The notes under the pieces were generated by a model. That model did not search any database, had not been told where the DNA came from, and saw only the letters and a program-made list of their open reading frames with translations. The translations under genes were made by a program, and so were the position numbers. From assembly GCA_946411635.1 (NCBI GenBank), contig CAMKES010000002.1, positions 198,585 through 262,584 of the forward strand: a stretch of 64,000 bases of DNA. The letters run 5' to 3'. Shown in pieces: positions 48,873-59,490 of this stretch; within the stretch, counting starts at the first letter, position 1; every line of letters starts with the position of its first letter. This DNA comes from an uncultured Clostridia bacterium. Its GTDB lineage: Bacteria; Bacillota; Clostridia; Christensenellales; CAG-138.

Positions 48873-49802
48873 ATGAACTCAAAGACTCTATTCTACATTC
48901 TGAAGAGGATCCTTCTCGCGATCCTCACCGTCTGGATCGTCATCACCGTGACGTTTTTCGTCATGCATGCCGTGCCGGGCGGTCCGTTCATGAGTGAGAA
49001 GGCCATCACCGCGTCCGCGCAGAAGGCCCTCGAAGCGAAGTACGGACTGGATAAGCCGCTTCTCGAGCAGTACGGCACGTATCTCAAGGATATCGTAACG
49101 AAATTCGATTTCGGTCCCTCTCTGAAGCAGAGAGGACGCGTGGTCGTCGACATCATCATGGACGGCATGAAAACGTCCGTGAAGCTCGGCGTGATCGCGG
49201 CGGTGATCGCCGGCGTCCTCGGCATCGTGCTCGGCGCGGTCGCCGCACTCAGACGAAACAAGCTGATCGATAAGATCATCATGGTGGTCACGACCGCGTT
49301 CGTCTCCATGCCGTCGTTCATCATAGGATCGCTGCTGCTGGTCATATTTACGATACAGGTGCCGATCTTCCCCGCCAACGGCGCGCTGAAGGGCGGCCTG
49401 GTCCTTCCGATCATCACGCTGTCGCTGTATCCGATGGCGTATATCACACGACTGACGCGTTCGTCCATGCTGGACGTTCTCGGTCAGGACTATATCCGTA
49501 CCGCGAAGGCCAAGGGCGTTTCCGGTCCGAAGATCATTTTCGGGCACGCGCTGAAAAACTCCCTGATCCCGGTCATCACGTATTTCGGACCGATGCTGGC
49601 GTACATCGTCACCGGTTCGCTGGTCGTTGAGCGCATCTTCGCCGTGCCCGGCATCGGCAAGGCGTTCGTCAAGAGCATTACCGACCGCGACTACCCCATG
49701 ATCATGGGCACCACGATCATCCTTGCCATTCTGATCGTCATCATGAACCTGGTCAGCGACATCCTCTATAAGATCGTCGATCCCAGGATCAATCTGGAGT
49801 AA
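48873..49802 (+). CDS. oppB: Oligopeptide ABC transporter permease (OppB-like)
   Basis: YILKRILLAILTVWIVITVTFFVMHAVPGGPF, TRLTRSSMLDVLGQDYIRTAKAKG. Confidence 0.92.
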   Translation: MNSKTLFYILKRILLAILTVWIVITVTFFVMHAVPGGPFMSEKAITASAQKALEAKYGLDKPLLEQYGTYLKDIVTKFDFGPSLKQRGRVVVDIIMDGMKTSVKLGVIAAVIAGVLGIVLGAVAALRRNKLIDKIIMVVTTAFVSMPSFIIGSLLLVIFTIQVPIFPANGALKGGLVLPIITLSLYPMAYITRLTRSSMLDVLGQDYIRTAKAKGVSGPKIIFGHALKNSLIPVITYFGPMLAYIVTGSLVVERIFAVPGIGKAFVKSITDRDYPMIMGTTIILAILIVIMNLVSDILYKIVDPRINLE

Positions 49803-49817
49803 AGGAGGGAATGCAGC

Positions 49818-50891
49818 ATGGAAAAGCCTTTAAAGCCGTTTAAAGCGTTCTCGATGCACGTCGACCTCGACGCGTTCATTCCCGCCACCGAAGAGGACAA
49901 GAAATACATGGTGCAGATGCGCCCGTCCTCCACGTTCTTCCGCGACGGCATGAAGCGTCTGCTCAAGAACCGCGTTGCGACAGTCAGTCTGATCATCATC
50001 ATCCTCATTACGCTCTCCGCGCTGTTTATCCCGCTCTTCTGGCCGTACGGATACGACCAGCAGCTCGGTCTGCAGCCCGGCAAGCCCGTCGACCCGTCTT
50101 ACGGCAATCTGAAGCCGTTCTGCTACGGAAAGACGGAGCAGGAGCGGATGGAAGCGGGCGAAAAGATCTTCCCGCACATCTTCGGAACGGACGACCGCGG
50201 ACGCGACTATTTCATCCGCGTCGTCTACGGAACCAGGATCTCGCTGGCTGTCGGCTTCTTCGCCAGCATCATCGTCCTGATCATCGGCATGACGATCGGC
50301 TCCATCGCCGGCTACTGCGGCGGCGCGGTCGACCTCGTCATCATGCGTATCGTCGACATCATTTACTCGCTGCCGGATATGCTGATGGTCATTCTGCTCG
50401 CCTCCGTCCTCAAGAAAGCGCTCGGCAATTCTCTGGACGGAACGGTCCTGGAAAAAATCGGCAGTAACATCATCAGTCTGTTCATCGTATTCGGCGTGCT
50501 GTACTGGGTCAGCATGTCGCGTCTGATCCGCGGGCAGATCCTGTCCCTGAAGGAACAGGAATACGTGCTTGCGTCCCGCGCGGCAGGCGCGAAGGGCGGC
50601 TGGATCATCCGGAAACACCTGCTTCCGAACAGCATCAGCGTCATCATCATTTCGACCGCGCTGCAGATCCCGAGCGCGATCTTCACGGAGAGCTACCTCT
50701 CCTTCCTCGGACTCGGCGTCAACGCGCCGATGCCGTCGCTCGGTTCGCTTGCATCGGATGCGCTGAACGGCATGTCCACGTATCCGTACCGCATGATCAT
50801 TCCCGCCGTGGTCATTTCGCTGATCGTTCTTTCGATGAACCTGTTCGGCGACGGTCTCCGCGACGCGTTCGATCCGAAACTGAGAAACTGA
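49818..50891 (+). CDS. oppC: Oligopeptide ABC transporter permease (OppC-like)
   Basis: HIFGTDDRGRDYFIRVVYGTRISLAVGF, EYVLASRAAGAKGGWIIRKHLLPN. Confidence 0.92.
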   Translation: MEKPLKPFKAFSMHVDLDAFIPATEEDKKYMVQMRPSSTFFRDGMKRLLKNRVATVSLIIIILITLSALFIPLFWPYGYDQQLGLQPGKPVDPSYGNLKPFCYGKTEQERMEAGEKIFPHIFGTDDRGRDYFIRVVYGTRISLAVGFFASIIVLIIGMTIGSIAGYCGGAVDLVIMRIVDIIYSLPDMLMVILLASVLKKALGNSLDGTVLEKIGSNIISLFIVFGVLYWVSMSRLIRGQILSLKEQEYVLASRAAGAKGGWIIRKHLLPNSISVIIISTALQIPSAIFTESYLSFLGLGVNAPMPSLGSLASDALNGMSTYPYRMIIPAVVISLIVLSMNLFGDGLRDAFDPKLRN

Positions 50892-50909
50892 GAAAGGGGG
50901 CGAAAGAAC

Positions 50910-51935
50910 ATGTCTGAACCGTTATTGAAAGTCCGTGATCTTCACACCTCCTTCTTTACCCCCGCGGGCGAGGTCAAGGCCGTCAACGGCGTTTCCTTCA
51001 ATCTGGATCGCGGCAAGGTCCTCGGCATCGTCGGCGAGAGCGGCTCCGGAAAATCCGTCACCGCATATTCGATCATGCAGATCCTCGCCTCCACCGGCAA
51101 GATCGTTTCCGGCTCCATCAAGCTGGACGGTCAGGAGCTCGTCGGCGCCGGCGAATCCGTGATGAAGACCATCCGCGGCAACAAGGTCTCGATCATTTTC
51201 CAGGATCCGATGACGTCGCTGAACCCGACCTACACGATCGGGCATCAGCTGGTGGAAGCGATCATGCTCCACACCAACCGCAACAAGGCGGAGGCAAAGG
51301 CGCGGGCGCTTGAGATGCTTCGCCTGGTCAACGTCAACGAACCGGAAAAGCGTTTGAAACAGTATCCGTTCGAGCATTCGGGCGGCATGCGGCAGCGCGT
51401 CATGATCGCCATGGCGCTCGCGTGCGAGCCGGACATTCTGATCGCCGACGAACCGACCACCGCGCTGGACGTCACCATCCAGGCGCAGATCCTGGAACTG
51501 ATGAAGGATCTGCAGAAAGAGCTCGGCATGGCGATCATCATGATCACGCACGACCTCGGCGTCGTCGCGCAGATGTGCGACGAGGTCATCGTCATGTACG
51601 CCGGCTCGATCTGCGAGCAGGGCACGGCGGAAGAGATCTTCTACAATCCGAAGCACGAATACACGAAGGGTCTGATGCACTCGATCCCGACGGCGGATAC
51701 CGCAGGTCAGAAGCTGCAGCCGATCACCGGCACGCCGATCGATCTTCTGAACATGCCGGAAGGCTGCCCGTTCGCGCCGCGCTGCGACGCCGCGATGAAG
51801 ATCTGCATCAAGAGCCGCTGCGAGCGCATGCGCATCAACGAGGAGCATTTCGCCGCCTGCTGGATGAACGTCAAGGAAGGCATAGAAAACGGCACGATCG
51901 TGCCGGAAGAGGAGAAAGGCGGTGAAAACGAATGA
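50910..51935 (+). CDS. oppD: Oligopeptide ABC transporter ATPase (OppD-like)
   Basis: [49 protein letters not shown]. Confidence 0.94.
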   Translation: MSEPLLKVRDLHTSFFTPAGEVKAVNGVSFNLDRGKVLGIVGESGSGKSVTAYSIMQILASTGKIVSGSIKLDGQELVGAGESVMKTIRGNKVSIIFQDPMTSLNPTYTIGHQLVEAIMLHTNRNKAEAKARALEMLRLVNVNEPEKRLKQYPFEHSGGMRQRVMIAMALACEPDILIADEPTTALDVTIQAQILELMKDLQKELGMAIIMITHDLGVVAQMCDEVIVMYAGSICEQGTAEEIFYNPKHEYTKGLMHSIPTADTAGQKLQPITGTPIDLLNMPEGCPFAPRCDAAMKICIKSRCERMRINEEHFAACWMNVKEGIENGTIVPEEEKGGENE

Positions 51936-52924
51936 GCGAAATTCGTGAAACCGGTAATGACATTCTGGTAGACGTCCGTCACCTGAAGCAGTACTTCAAT
52001 ATCAACGTCAGTCCTCTGAAGACGAAGCCCTTAAAGGCGGTCGACGACGTTTCGTTCTCGATCCGCCGCGGGGAAACCCTCGGTCTGGTCGGCGAATCCG
52101 GCTGCGGCAAAACGACCGTCGGCCGTTCGATCCTGCACCTCTATCAGCCCACCGGCGGCGAGGTCATCTTCGACGGCAGGCCGGTCAAGAGCAAAAAGGA
52201 CATCGCCGAACTTCGCAAGAAGGCGACGATGGTCTTCCAGGACCCCTACTCCTCCCTGGACCCGCGCATGACGGTTTCCGACATCATTGCGGAGCCGCTT
52301 GACATCCACAAGGTATTCAGGAACAAAGCGGAACGCGAAGCGAAGATCCTCGAGCTGATGGACCGCGTCGGTCTGAACAGCGAGCACGCCTCCCGCTACG
52401 CGCACGAGTTTTCCGGCGGTCAGCGCCAGCGTATCGGCATTGCGCGCGCGCTTTCGCTGAACCCCGAATTCATCGTCTGCGACGAGCCGGTCTCCGCACT
52501 GGACGTTTCCATCCAGGCGCAGGTCATCAACATGTTTGTCGAGCTGCAGGAGCAGATGAACCTGACGTATCTGTTCATCGCGCACGACATTCTGGTCGTC
52601 CGGCACATCAGCAACCGTATCGCCGTCATGTACCTCGGCAAAATGGTCGAGCTGGCGGACGCCGCGGAGATCTACGATCGCCCGCTGCACCCGTACACCC
52701 GCTCGCTGATGTCCGCAGTTCCCCAGCCGGACCCGATCGTCGCCAAGGCGAACAAGCGCATCGTGCTTTCGGGCGATATCCCGAGTCCGCTGAACGCGCC
52801 GTCCGGCTGTCCGTTCCGCACGCGCTGCCCGCATGCCACCGAGGCCTGTGCGGAGAGCATGCCGGAATTCAAGGAAGTCGCGTCCGGACACTTCGTCGCC
52901 TGTCATCGGGTGAACGAACTCTAA
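51932..52924 (+). CDS. oppF: Oligopeptide ABC transporter ATPase (OppF-like)
   Basis: [47 protein letters not shown]. Confidence 0.94.
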   Translation: MSEIRETGNDILVDVRHLKQYFNINVSPLKTKPLKAVDDVSFSIRRGETLGLVGESGCGKTTVGRSILHLYQPTGGEVIFDGRPVKSKKDIAELRKKATMVFQDPYSSLDPRMTVSDIIAEPLDIHKVFRNKAEREAKILELMDRVGLNSEHASRYAHEFSGGQRQRIGIARALSLNPEFIVCDEPVSALDVSIQAQVINMFVELQEQMNLTYLFIAHDILVVRHISNRIAVMYLGKMVELADAAEIYDRPLHPYTRSLMSAVPQPDPIVAKANKRIVLSGDIPSPLNAPSGCPFRTRCPHATEACAESMPEFKEVASGHFVACHRVNEL

Positions 52925-52990
52925 AACCGTTCAATATGTGCGGCGCAGCCGTACGTTTTGAAAAAAACAAAAAATGGAAGGAAGAAACTC

Positions 52991-54808
52991 ATGAAAAAAC
53001 TGTTTGCATTGCTTCTGGCTCTGGTAATGGTGTTTTCGCTGATCGCCTGCGGCTCGCAGTCCGGTGAAGGCGGAAACGAAGGCGAGGGCGGAAACGAAGG
53101 CGAAGGCGGCAAGACGGGTGAACCCAGCAGCATTGCTGTCTGCCTTGCTTCCGAACCCGACACGATCGACCCGGCGCTGAACTCCGCGGTCGACGGCGCG
53201 ACCCTGATCGCGCACCTGTTCTCCGGCCTTGCGAAGTGGGCGCAGGATGACAGCGGCAAGCTCGTCATCGTCGCCGACGCAGCGAAGGAACTGGTCGAAG
53301 GCGTCGAGAATCCGGACGGTACCGTGACCTACACGTACACCCTGCGTGACGGTCTGAAGTGGTCCGACGGCAAGGACGTCACCGCACAGGACTTCGAGTT
53401 CGCATGGAAGCGCGCTGCATCCGAAGAACTCGGCGCGGACTACGGCTACATGTTCGAAGTGGTCGACGGTTACAACGAGGGCAACCTGAACGTCAAGGCG
53501 ATTGACGAGAAGACGCTCGAAGTCACCCTGTACAACGCCGTCTCCTACTGGAACGAGCTGCTTGCATTCCCGACCTACTTCCCGGTACGTGAAGACGTCG
53601 TTGCCAACGAGAGCTGGGCGACCGATCCGTCGACCTACATCTGCAACGGTGCGTACACCATGACCGGTTGGGATCACAACAGCGTCATCACGCTCGAGAA
53701 GAACCCCAACTACGTTGACGCCGATCAGATCCTGATGGACAAGATCGAGTTCTATCTCTCCGACGACGAAAACAACATGGTCGCGAACTTCAAGAACGGC
53801 ACCTGGCTGCTGATCGACGGCGTCCCGACCAACGAAATGGCGACCCTCAAGGCGGACTATCCGGATGAGTTCAAGGTAGCGGGCCAGATCGGCACCTACT
53901 ACGTCTGCTGGAACATCAACGAGGACATCCTCCCCGCGGATTCCGGTCTCACCGGCGTTGAAGCGGAAATGGCGCGCGCAGAGATCCGCAACGCGATCAG
54001 CCTGCTGTTCGACCGCAACTACATCGTTGAGGAGATCGGCCAGGCGGGTCAGGTCCCGGCATCGTCCTTCGTTGCAATGGGCATGACCAACCCCGACGGT
54101 ACCGAGTTCTATCAGACCGCGGGTCACAATGACGGCTTCGCCGGCTACTACAACGTAGACAAGTCCGCGATCGAAAGCAACTTCAACCAGGCGATCGAAG
54201 TCCTGAAGAAGTACTACAACTACGACGAAGCGACCGGCAAGTTCACGAACTTCCCGTCGATGACCTACCTCTACAACACGTCCGAAGGCCACAAGGCGAT
54301 CGGCGAATACCTGCAGGCGCAGCTGAGCCTCGTCGGCATCTCGATGGAACTGCAGAACCAGGAGTGGAACACCTTCCTCCAGACCCGTAAGAACGGCGAC
54401 TACTCCATCGCGCGTAACGGCTGGCTGGCCGACTACAGCGACCCGATCTGCTTCCTCGATATGTGGACCACCGGCTCCGGCAACAACGACGTCCAGTTCG
54501 GCAAGGGCGCACACGCGGATGCGAAATGCTACAACCTCGATCTGACCGACCTCGGTTATGACATCAAGGTTGAGAACGGCTCCTGGGCGGAGACCTATGA
54601 CGTCCTCATCAAGACGATCAAGACCTGCACCGACAACAACGTGCGCTATGAGCTCATGCATCGCGCAGAAGACCTGCTTATGTCCACCGGCTGCATCTGC
54701 CCGCTGTACTTCTACACGGACACCTACATGATCAGCAAGACCGTGCACGGCTTCTTCTCCAACCCGCTGGGCTACAAGTACTTCATGTACTGCACCGTCG
54801 ACAAGTAA
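52991..54808 (+). CDS. oppA: Peptide ABC transporter substrate-binding lipoprotein (OppA-like)
   Basis: MKKLFALLLALVMVFSLIACGSQ lipobox; LKWSDGKDVTAQDFEFAWKRAAS; GEGGNEGEGGNEGEGG linker. Confidence 0.93.
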   Translation: MKKLFALLLALVMVFSLIACGSQSGEGGNEGEGGNEGEGGKTGEPSSIAVCLASEPDTIDPALNSAVDGATLIAHLFSGLAKWAQDDSGKLVIVADAAKELVEGVENPDGTVTYTYTLRDGLKWSDGKDVTAQDFEFAWKRAASEELGADYGYMFEVVDGYNEGNLNVKAIDEKTLEVTLYNAVSYWNELLAFPTYFPVREDVVANESWATDPSTYICNGAYTMTGWDHNSVITLEKNPNYVDADQILMDKIEFYLSDDENNMVANFKNGTWLLIDGVPTNEMATLKADYPDEFKVAGQIGTYYVCWNINEDILPADSGLTGVEAEMARAEIRNAISLLFDRNYIVEEIGQAGQVPASSFVAMGMTNPDGTEFYQTAGHNDGFAGYYNVDKSAIESNFNQAIEVLKKYYNYDEATGKFTNFPSMTYLYNTSEGHKAIGEYLQAQLSLVGISMELQNQEWNTFLQTRKNGDYSIARNGWLADYSDPICFLDMWTTGSGNNDVQFGKGAHADAKCYNLDLTDLGYDIKVENGSWAETYDVLIKTIKTCTDNNVRYELMHRAEDLLMSTGCICPLYFYTDTYMISKTVHGFFSNPLGYKYFMYCTVDK

Positions 54809-54822
54809 TACCGAATCGACCG

Positions 54823-54853
54823 AAAGGACCGGGCGTTTGCCCGGTCCTTTTTG
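54823..54853 (+). terminator. Intrinsic terminator after oppA
   Basis: aaaggaccgggcgtttgcccggtccttttt. Confidence 0.85.
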
Positions 54854-55000
54854 TGTCTGCGCCCGCCGACGGATCCGGGGCGCGTTTTTTTCCGTTTTCT
54901 TTCTCCGGTTCTTGCAAAATAAGGCTTTTCAAATACCGCGCCGCGTGCTAAAATATCCATTGGAGTACAGAACTTCTTTCTGTAAAATAGGAGGGTACAA

Positions 55001-55303
55001 ATGATCATTCAGAAGCCTGCTGTTGCCGGCACGTTGGAATCGAGCGACGCGCTCGTCTCGATCGAGCCCGGAGACGGTAAAATCGAGCTGACGCTGACGT
55101 CCAGCGTCATGAACCAGTACGGACGGCAGATCCGCGAAACCGTTCTCGAAACGCTGGATCGTCTTTCCGTGACCGACGCAAAAGTCAGCGTCGTCGACAA
55201 GGGCGCGCTTGACTGCACGCTCAAGGCGCGCGTGGAATGCGCGGTGTTCAGGAGCTGCGATGCGTCCGAGAAGGACATCCCGTGGGGAGGTGTCATTCGA
55301 TGA
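55001..55303 (+). CDS. citD: Citrate lyase acyl carrier protein (gamma)
   Basis: AVAGTLESSDALVSIEP (CitD prosthetic-group Ser region), followed by citE and citF. Confidence 0.92.
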   Translation: MIIQKPAVAGTLESSDALVSIEPGDGKIELTLTSSVMNQYGRQIRETVLETLDRLSVTDAKVSVVDKGALDCTLKARVECAVFRSCDASEKDIPWGGVIR

Positions 55304-56214
55304 TCCCGAGACCGAAACCCGAACGGTTCCGTCTGCGCCGCACCATGATGTTCATGAACGCGCAGAAGCCCGGACTCATTAAGGACGCGTACATCTACGG
55401 CTGCGACAGCATCATGCTCGACCTTGAGGACGCGGTCGCGGAAAACCAGAAGGATGCGGCGCGTTTCTCGCTGTATCACGCGCTGAAGACGATCGACTAC
55501 GGCGACACCGAAGTCATCGTCCGCATCAACGGGCTTGACACCCCGCACTGGCAGGAGGATATCCGCGTGTGCGTCGCAGGCGGCGCGGACGGCATCCGCA
55601 TCGCAAAGTGCGAGAGCGCGCAGGACGTGAAAACCGTCGACGCTGCCGTGACCGAAGCCGAAAAGGAATTCGGCGTCGAGGTCGGCAGAACGCTTCTGAT
55701 GGCGGCGCTCGAGAGCCCGAAGGGCATCATGAACGCATACGAGATCTGCGCGGCGTCCGACCGTATGTTCGGCGTTGCGATCTCCGGCGGCGACTTCCGC
55801 AAGTGCATGCAGACCAAGCCGCAGCCCGACGGCGTCGATATGCTCGTTGCGCGCGGTCAGATGCTGATCGCGGCGCGCGCAGCCGGCGTGCAGTGCTTCG
55901 ATACCGTGTTTACGAATCTTGACGACATGGCGGGCTACGAAGCCGAACTGCGTCAGAACAAAGCGATGGGCTTCGACGGCAAGAGCCTGATCAACCCGAA
56001 GCAGATCCGTCTCGTGCACGAGCTGTTCGCGCCGACCGAGAAGGAGATCCTGCAGGCGGAGAAGATCGTCCGCGCCTATCGCGAACAGTCCGCGGCAGGC
56101 GTCGGCGTCTTTACCGTGGACGGCAAGATGATCGACATCGCGTTCATTCCCGGTGCGGAACGCACGCTGAAACTCGCCCGTGCCTGCGGGCTTTGGGAGG
56201 GGGATCTGGTATGA
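55300..56214 (+). CDS. citE: Citrate lyase beta subunit
   Basis: LRRTMMFMNAQKPGLIKDAYIYGCDSIMLDLEDAV; ATGA overlap with citD. Confidence 0.93.
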   Translation: MIPRPKPERFRLRRTMMFMNAQKPGLIKDAYIYGCDSIMLDLEDAVAENQKDAARFSLYHALKTIDYGDTEVIVRINGLDTPHWQEDIRVCVAGGADGIRIAKCESAQDVKTVDAAVTEAEKEFGVEVGRTLLMAALESPKGIMNAYEICAASDRMFGVAISGGDFRKCMQTKPQPDGVDMLVARGQMLIAARAAGVQCFDTVFTNLDDMAGYEAELRQNKAMGFDGKSLINPKQIRLVHELFAPTEKEILQAEKIVRAYREQSAAGVGVFTVDGKMIDIAFIPGAERTLKLARACGLWEGDLV

Positions 56215-57770
56215 AAAACTACGTCGGAAGAGATATCCCCGATTACCTGCTTGTCAACGGCAAGGAGGTCTATCAGGGCAAGAATTACATGGACGGCAAG
56301 CTCATCAAGAAGGCTTCGCCGTGCACCCGCCGCTATGAAAAGCCGCAGGAGAGCAAGATCGTCGAAACGCTTGCGGACGCTCTGAAGCTCTGCGGCGCGA
56401 AGAGCGGCATGACGTTCTCCTTCCATCACCATCTGCGCGACGGCGACTTCGTCGTGAACATGGTCATGAAGGCGGCGATCGAAGAGCTCGGTCTCGAGGA
56501 CCTGACCATCGCGGCGACGAGCCTCGGCGCGGCGCACGACCCGGTCGCGGAATACATCGCGGAAGGCAAGGTCGTCGGCATCCAGACGAGCGGCATCCGC
56601 GGCAAGATCGGCGAAGTCGTTTCAAAGGGCTTGCTGAAGACCCCCGCCATCGTGAGAAGCCACGGCGGCCGTCCCCGCGCGATCGAAGCGGGCGAAGTGC
56701 ACATCGACATCGCGTTCATCGCGGCTCCGACCAGCGACTGCGTCGGCAACTGCCGCGGCATCGGCGGCAAATCCAACTGCGGCTCGATGGGCTACGCCAT
56801 GATGGACGCCAAGTACGCCGATCACGTGGTCGTCGTCACCGACTGCCTCGTTGATTTCCCGAACATGCCCGCCTCGATCGAAGCGATCGACGTGGACGCG
56901 GTCGTTTGCGTCGATTCCATCGGCAACCCGAAGAAGATCGCATCCGCGGCGGCGCGCATCTCGCAGAACCCGCGCGACCTGATGATGGCGGAAAACGTCG
57001 CGAAGGTCATCGCCTCCACCCCCTACTTCAAGGACGGCTTCTCTTTCCAGACCGGCGTCGGCGGTCCGTCACTTGCGGCGAACCTGTTCCTCGAAAAGTA
57101 CATGGACGAGCGCGGTATCAAGATGGGCTGGGCGATCGGCGGCATCTGTGGTCCGATGGTCGAAATGCTCAAGAAGGGCAAGGTCGGCAAGGTCATCGAC
57201 GTGCAGGACTTCGACCTCGACGCGGTCAACTCCATCAACCAGACGCCGAATCACTTCGAGATGAGTGCGAGCCAGTACGCGAACCCCGCGAACAAGGGCG
57301 CGTTCGTCAACAAGCTCGACTTCGTCGTGCTTGCGGCGCTTGAGATCGACACCGGCTTCAACGTGAACGTGCTGACCGGCTCCGACGGCGTGCTGCGCGG
57401 CGCGCCCGGCGGACATCCGGACACCGCGGCAGGCAGCAAGTGCTGCGTCATCGTCACGCCTTTGATCCGCGGCAGAATGGCAACGGTCTGCGAACACGTC
57501 GTGACCGTCACCACCCCGGGCGACTGCGTGGACGTGCTCGTCACTGACTACGGCATCGCGGTCAATCCGCTGCGGCCCGACCTCATCGAGTGCCTCGACA
57601 ACGCCGGTATCCCGCACGTTTCGATCGAATCGCTCAAGGAAAAGGCGTACGGCCTCGTCGGCCGGCCCGACGACCTCCAATGGGAGGACAAGGTCGTTGC
57701 GATCCTCGAAGCGCGCGACGGCACGATCCTCGACGTCGTCAAAAAGATCAAGCCCTATACGCTGGACTGA
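56211..57770 (+). CDS. citF: Citrate lyase alpha subunit
   Basis: SGMTFSFHHHLRDGDFVVNMVM, GVGGPSLAANLFLEKYM, GGHPDTAAGSKCCVIV. Confidence 0.94.
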   Translation: MKNYVGRDIPDYLLVNGKEVYQGKNYMDGKLIKKASPCTRRYEKPQESKIVETLADALKLCGAKSGMTFSFHHHLRDGDFVVNMVMKAAIEELGLEDLTIAATSLGAAHDPVAEYIAEGKVVGIQTSGIRGKIGEVVSKGLLKTPAIVRSHGGRPRAIEAGEVHIDIAFIAAPTSDCVGNCRGIGGKSNCGSMGYAMMDAKYADHVVVVTDCLVDFPNMPASIEAIDVDAVVCVDSIGNPKKIASAAARISQNPRDLMMAENVAKVIASTPYFKDGFSFQTGVGGPSLAANLFLEKYMDERGIKMGWAIGGICGPMVEMLKKGKVGKVIDVQDFDLDAVNSINQTPNHFEMSASQYANPANKGAFVNKLDFVVLAALEIDTGFNVNVLTGSDGVLRGAPGGHPDTAAGSKCCVIVTPLIRGRMATVCEHVVTVTTPGDCVDVLVTDYGIAVNPLRPDLIECLDNAGIPHVSIESLKEKAYGLVGRPDDLQWEDKVVAILEARDGTILDVVKKIKPYTLD

Positions 57771-57781
57771 TCCGAACCAAC

Positions 57782-57811
57782 AAAAAGCGCCCCTTATCCG
57801 GGGCGCTTTTT
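57782..57811. terminator. Intrinsic terminator between convergent genes
   Basis: aaaaagcgccccttatccggggcgcttttt. Confidence 0.85.
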
Positions 57812-57820
57812 CGTTCCGTT

Positions 57821-57982
57821 TCAGTCGACTTTTTCAAACATGTCCTTGCCGACGCCGCAGATCGGGCAGCACCAATCGTCGGGCAGTTCTTCAAAGGGCG
57901 TGCCGGGCGCGATGCCGCCGTCCGGATCGCCTTCCGCCGGGTCATAGATATAGCCGCAGGGGCCGCACTGATACTTGTCCAT
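57821..57982 (-). CDS. Rubredoxin (below the ORF-track length cutoff)
   Basis: Manual translation [53 protein letters not shown]: two CxxC(G) knuckles. Confidence 0.95.
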   Translation of the reverse strand: MDKYQCGPCGYIYDPAEGDPDGGIAPGTPFEELPDDWCCPICGVGKDMFEKVD

Positions 57983-58031
57983 GAGAGTACCTCCTTGTAA
58001 TCGTTTTATCTGATCCCGGTTTGCCCGGTGC

Positions 58032-58706
58032 TCATTCGATCTCCCAGACGACCGTAACGACGTCCTGCGCCTCGATCTCCTCGGGCACGATCTCGAGGTT
58101 CGCGGCGTCCATCGCCAGCTTCCTCGCGCTGCCCGCGAGCATCACAGGCTGCACCGAAAACGCGTTGTCCGCAAGCGAATAGCCGATGTGCCGGATCGCG
58201 CCGAGCTTCGTGCCGGACGCCTTCACGAGCGCTTCCGCCTTCTCCTTTGCGTCGGCGACGGCGGCCGCGATCAGCGCGTTTTTCGCCGCTTCCGGATCGT
58301 TCACCGTATAGCCGATGCCGAGCTCCGGCGTGAGATCGGCGGACGCAAGCACGGAAAGCACGCGCCCGAGCCGTTCGTCGTCGGACGGGAACCTGAGCCG
58401 AAGCTCGTGGCGGAAGCGGTAGCCGATCAGCCGCTGCCGATATGCGCCCTCATCCTGATAGCCCTCGTACTCGGTCTCTACGCGGAAGCTGCGCGTCTTC
58501 AGCTCCTCCCGCGCAAAACCGACCGATGCGAGCGCGTCGGCGATCCGCCCGGTATCGGCGGCGGAGCGCTCCAGCGTCTTTGCGTAATCGGGATCCATGC
58601 CCTCCAGCGTCAGCGTGATCACCGTCGTGTCCGGCTTCAGGCGGATCATGCCTGTTCCGGTCACGCGGACGGTTCCGGGAACGTTCATTGCGGTCTCCTT
58701 TCCCAT
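58032..58706 (-). CDS. SIMPL (DUF541) domain protein
   Basis: [45 protein letters not shown]; start may be internal at MNVPG. Confidence 0.85.
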   Translation of the reverse strand: MGKETAMNVPGTVRVTGTGMIRLKPDTTVITLTLEGMDPDYAKTLERSAADTGRIADALASVGFAREELKTRSFRVETEYEGYQDEGAYRQRLIGYRFRHELRLRFPSDDERLGRVLSVLASADLTPELGIGYTVNDPEAAKNALIAAAVADAKEKAEALVKASGTKLGAIRHIGYSLADNAFSVQPVMLAGSARKLAMDAANLEIVPEEIEAQDVVTVVWEIE

Positions 58707-58761
58707 TCGGTCGTACCTTCATTATACCCTGCGCGGCGCGTTCCGTCAATCCGTACGGGCG

Positions 58762-59412
58762 TCAATGCCTGCCGCGCTCGGCGTAGTCGGCTTCGATCCT
58801 TGCCTTCCAGTTCTTTGCGATCGGCTTGCCGGCGCGGACGCTGCCGATCGTTTCGCTGACCACGTCGAAGTTCAGCGCCGTACCCGCGGAATCGCATTCG
58901 TAGCGCACCGCGCGATCCTCGCGGATGCCGAACCGGCGCGCGGCCGACACCGCGTCCATGTTCGCGCCGAGGAACAGAAATTCCCAGCCGAACCGCTCGC
59001 GCTGCCGCTCGATCAGCTGTTTGACCGCGTCGTAGGTATAGCGTCTGCTCGCGTTCTCCATGCCGTCGGTGGTGATGACGAAGACCGTCTTCGCCGGGCG
59101 GTCCTCCTCCCGCGCGTACTTGTGCACGTTCGCGATGTGATGCACCGCGTCCCCGATCGCGTCCAGAAGCGCCGTGCAGCCGCCCACGAAGTACTGCCGC
59201 TCCGTCATCGGCTCGACCTTGCGCACGTCCACGCGGTCGTAGAGCACGCGGCTGTCGCTGCTGAACAGGACGGCGGACAGATACGCCTCGCCCTCCTCCT
59301 TTTTCTGCTTTTCAACCATGGCGTTGAAGCCGCCGATCGTGTCCCCTTCGAGGCCCGCCATCGAGCCGCTGCGATCCAGAATGAATACGAGTTCGGTCAG
59401 ATTGTTGTTCAT
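58762..59412 (-). CDS. VWA-domain protein
   Basis: ELVFILDRSGSMAGLEGDTIGGFNAMV (MIDAS DxSGS), VFVITTDGMENAS. Confidence 0.92.
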   Translation of the reverse strand: MNNNLTELVFILDRSGSMAGLEGDTIGGFNAMVEKQKKEEGEAYLSAVLFSSDSRVLYDRVDVRKVEPMTERQYFVGGCTALLDAIGDAVHHIANVHKYAREEDRPAKTVFVITTDGMENASRRYTYDAVKQLIERQRERFGWEFLFLGANMDAVSAARRFGIREDRAVRYECDSAGTALNFDVVSETIGSVRAGKPIAKNWKARIEADYAERGRH

Positions 59413-59490
59413 AAGAAGAACCTCCTTTGCTTTTGCTGCCTTGAGTTTAGCAAATGCAAAGGAGGTTGTTGTCAATTCCCGGTTGACATT

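Noticed and set aside
53064-53115. Short tandem repeat in oppA (GEGGNEGEGGNEGEGG)
   Set aside because: Ordinary flexible linker after a lipoprotein signal; not evidence of a special repeat system.
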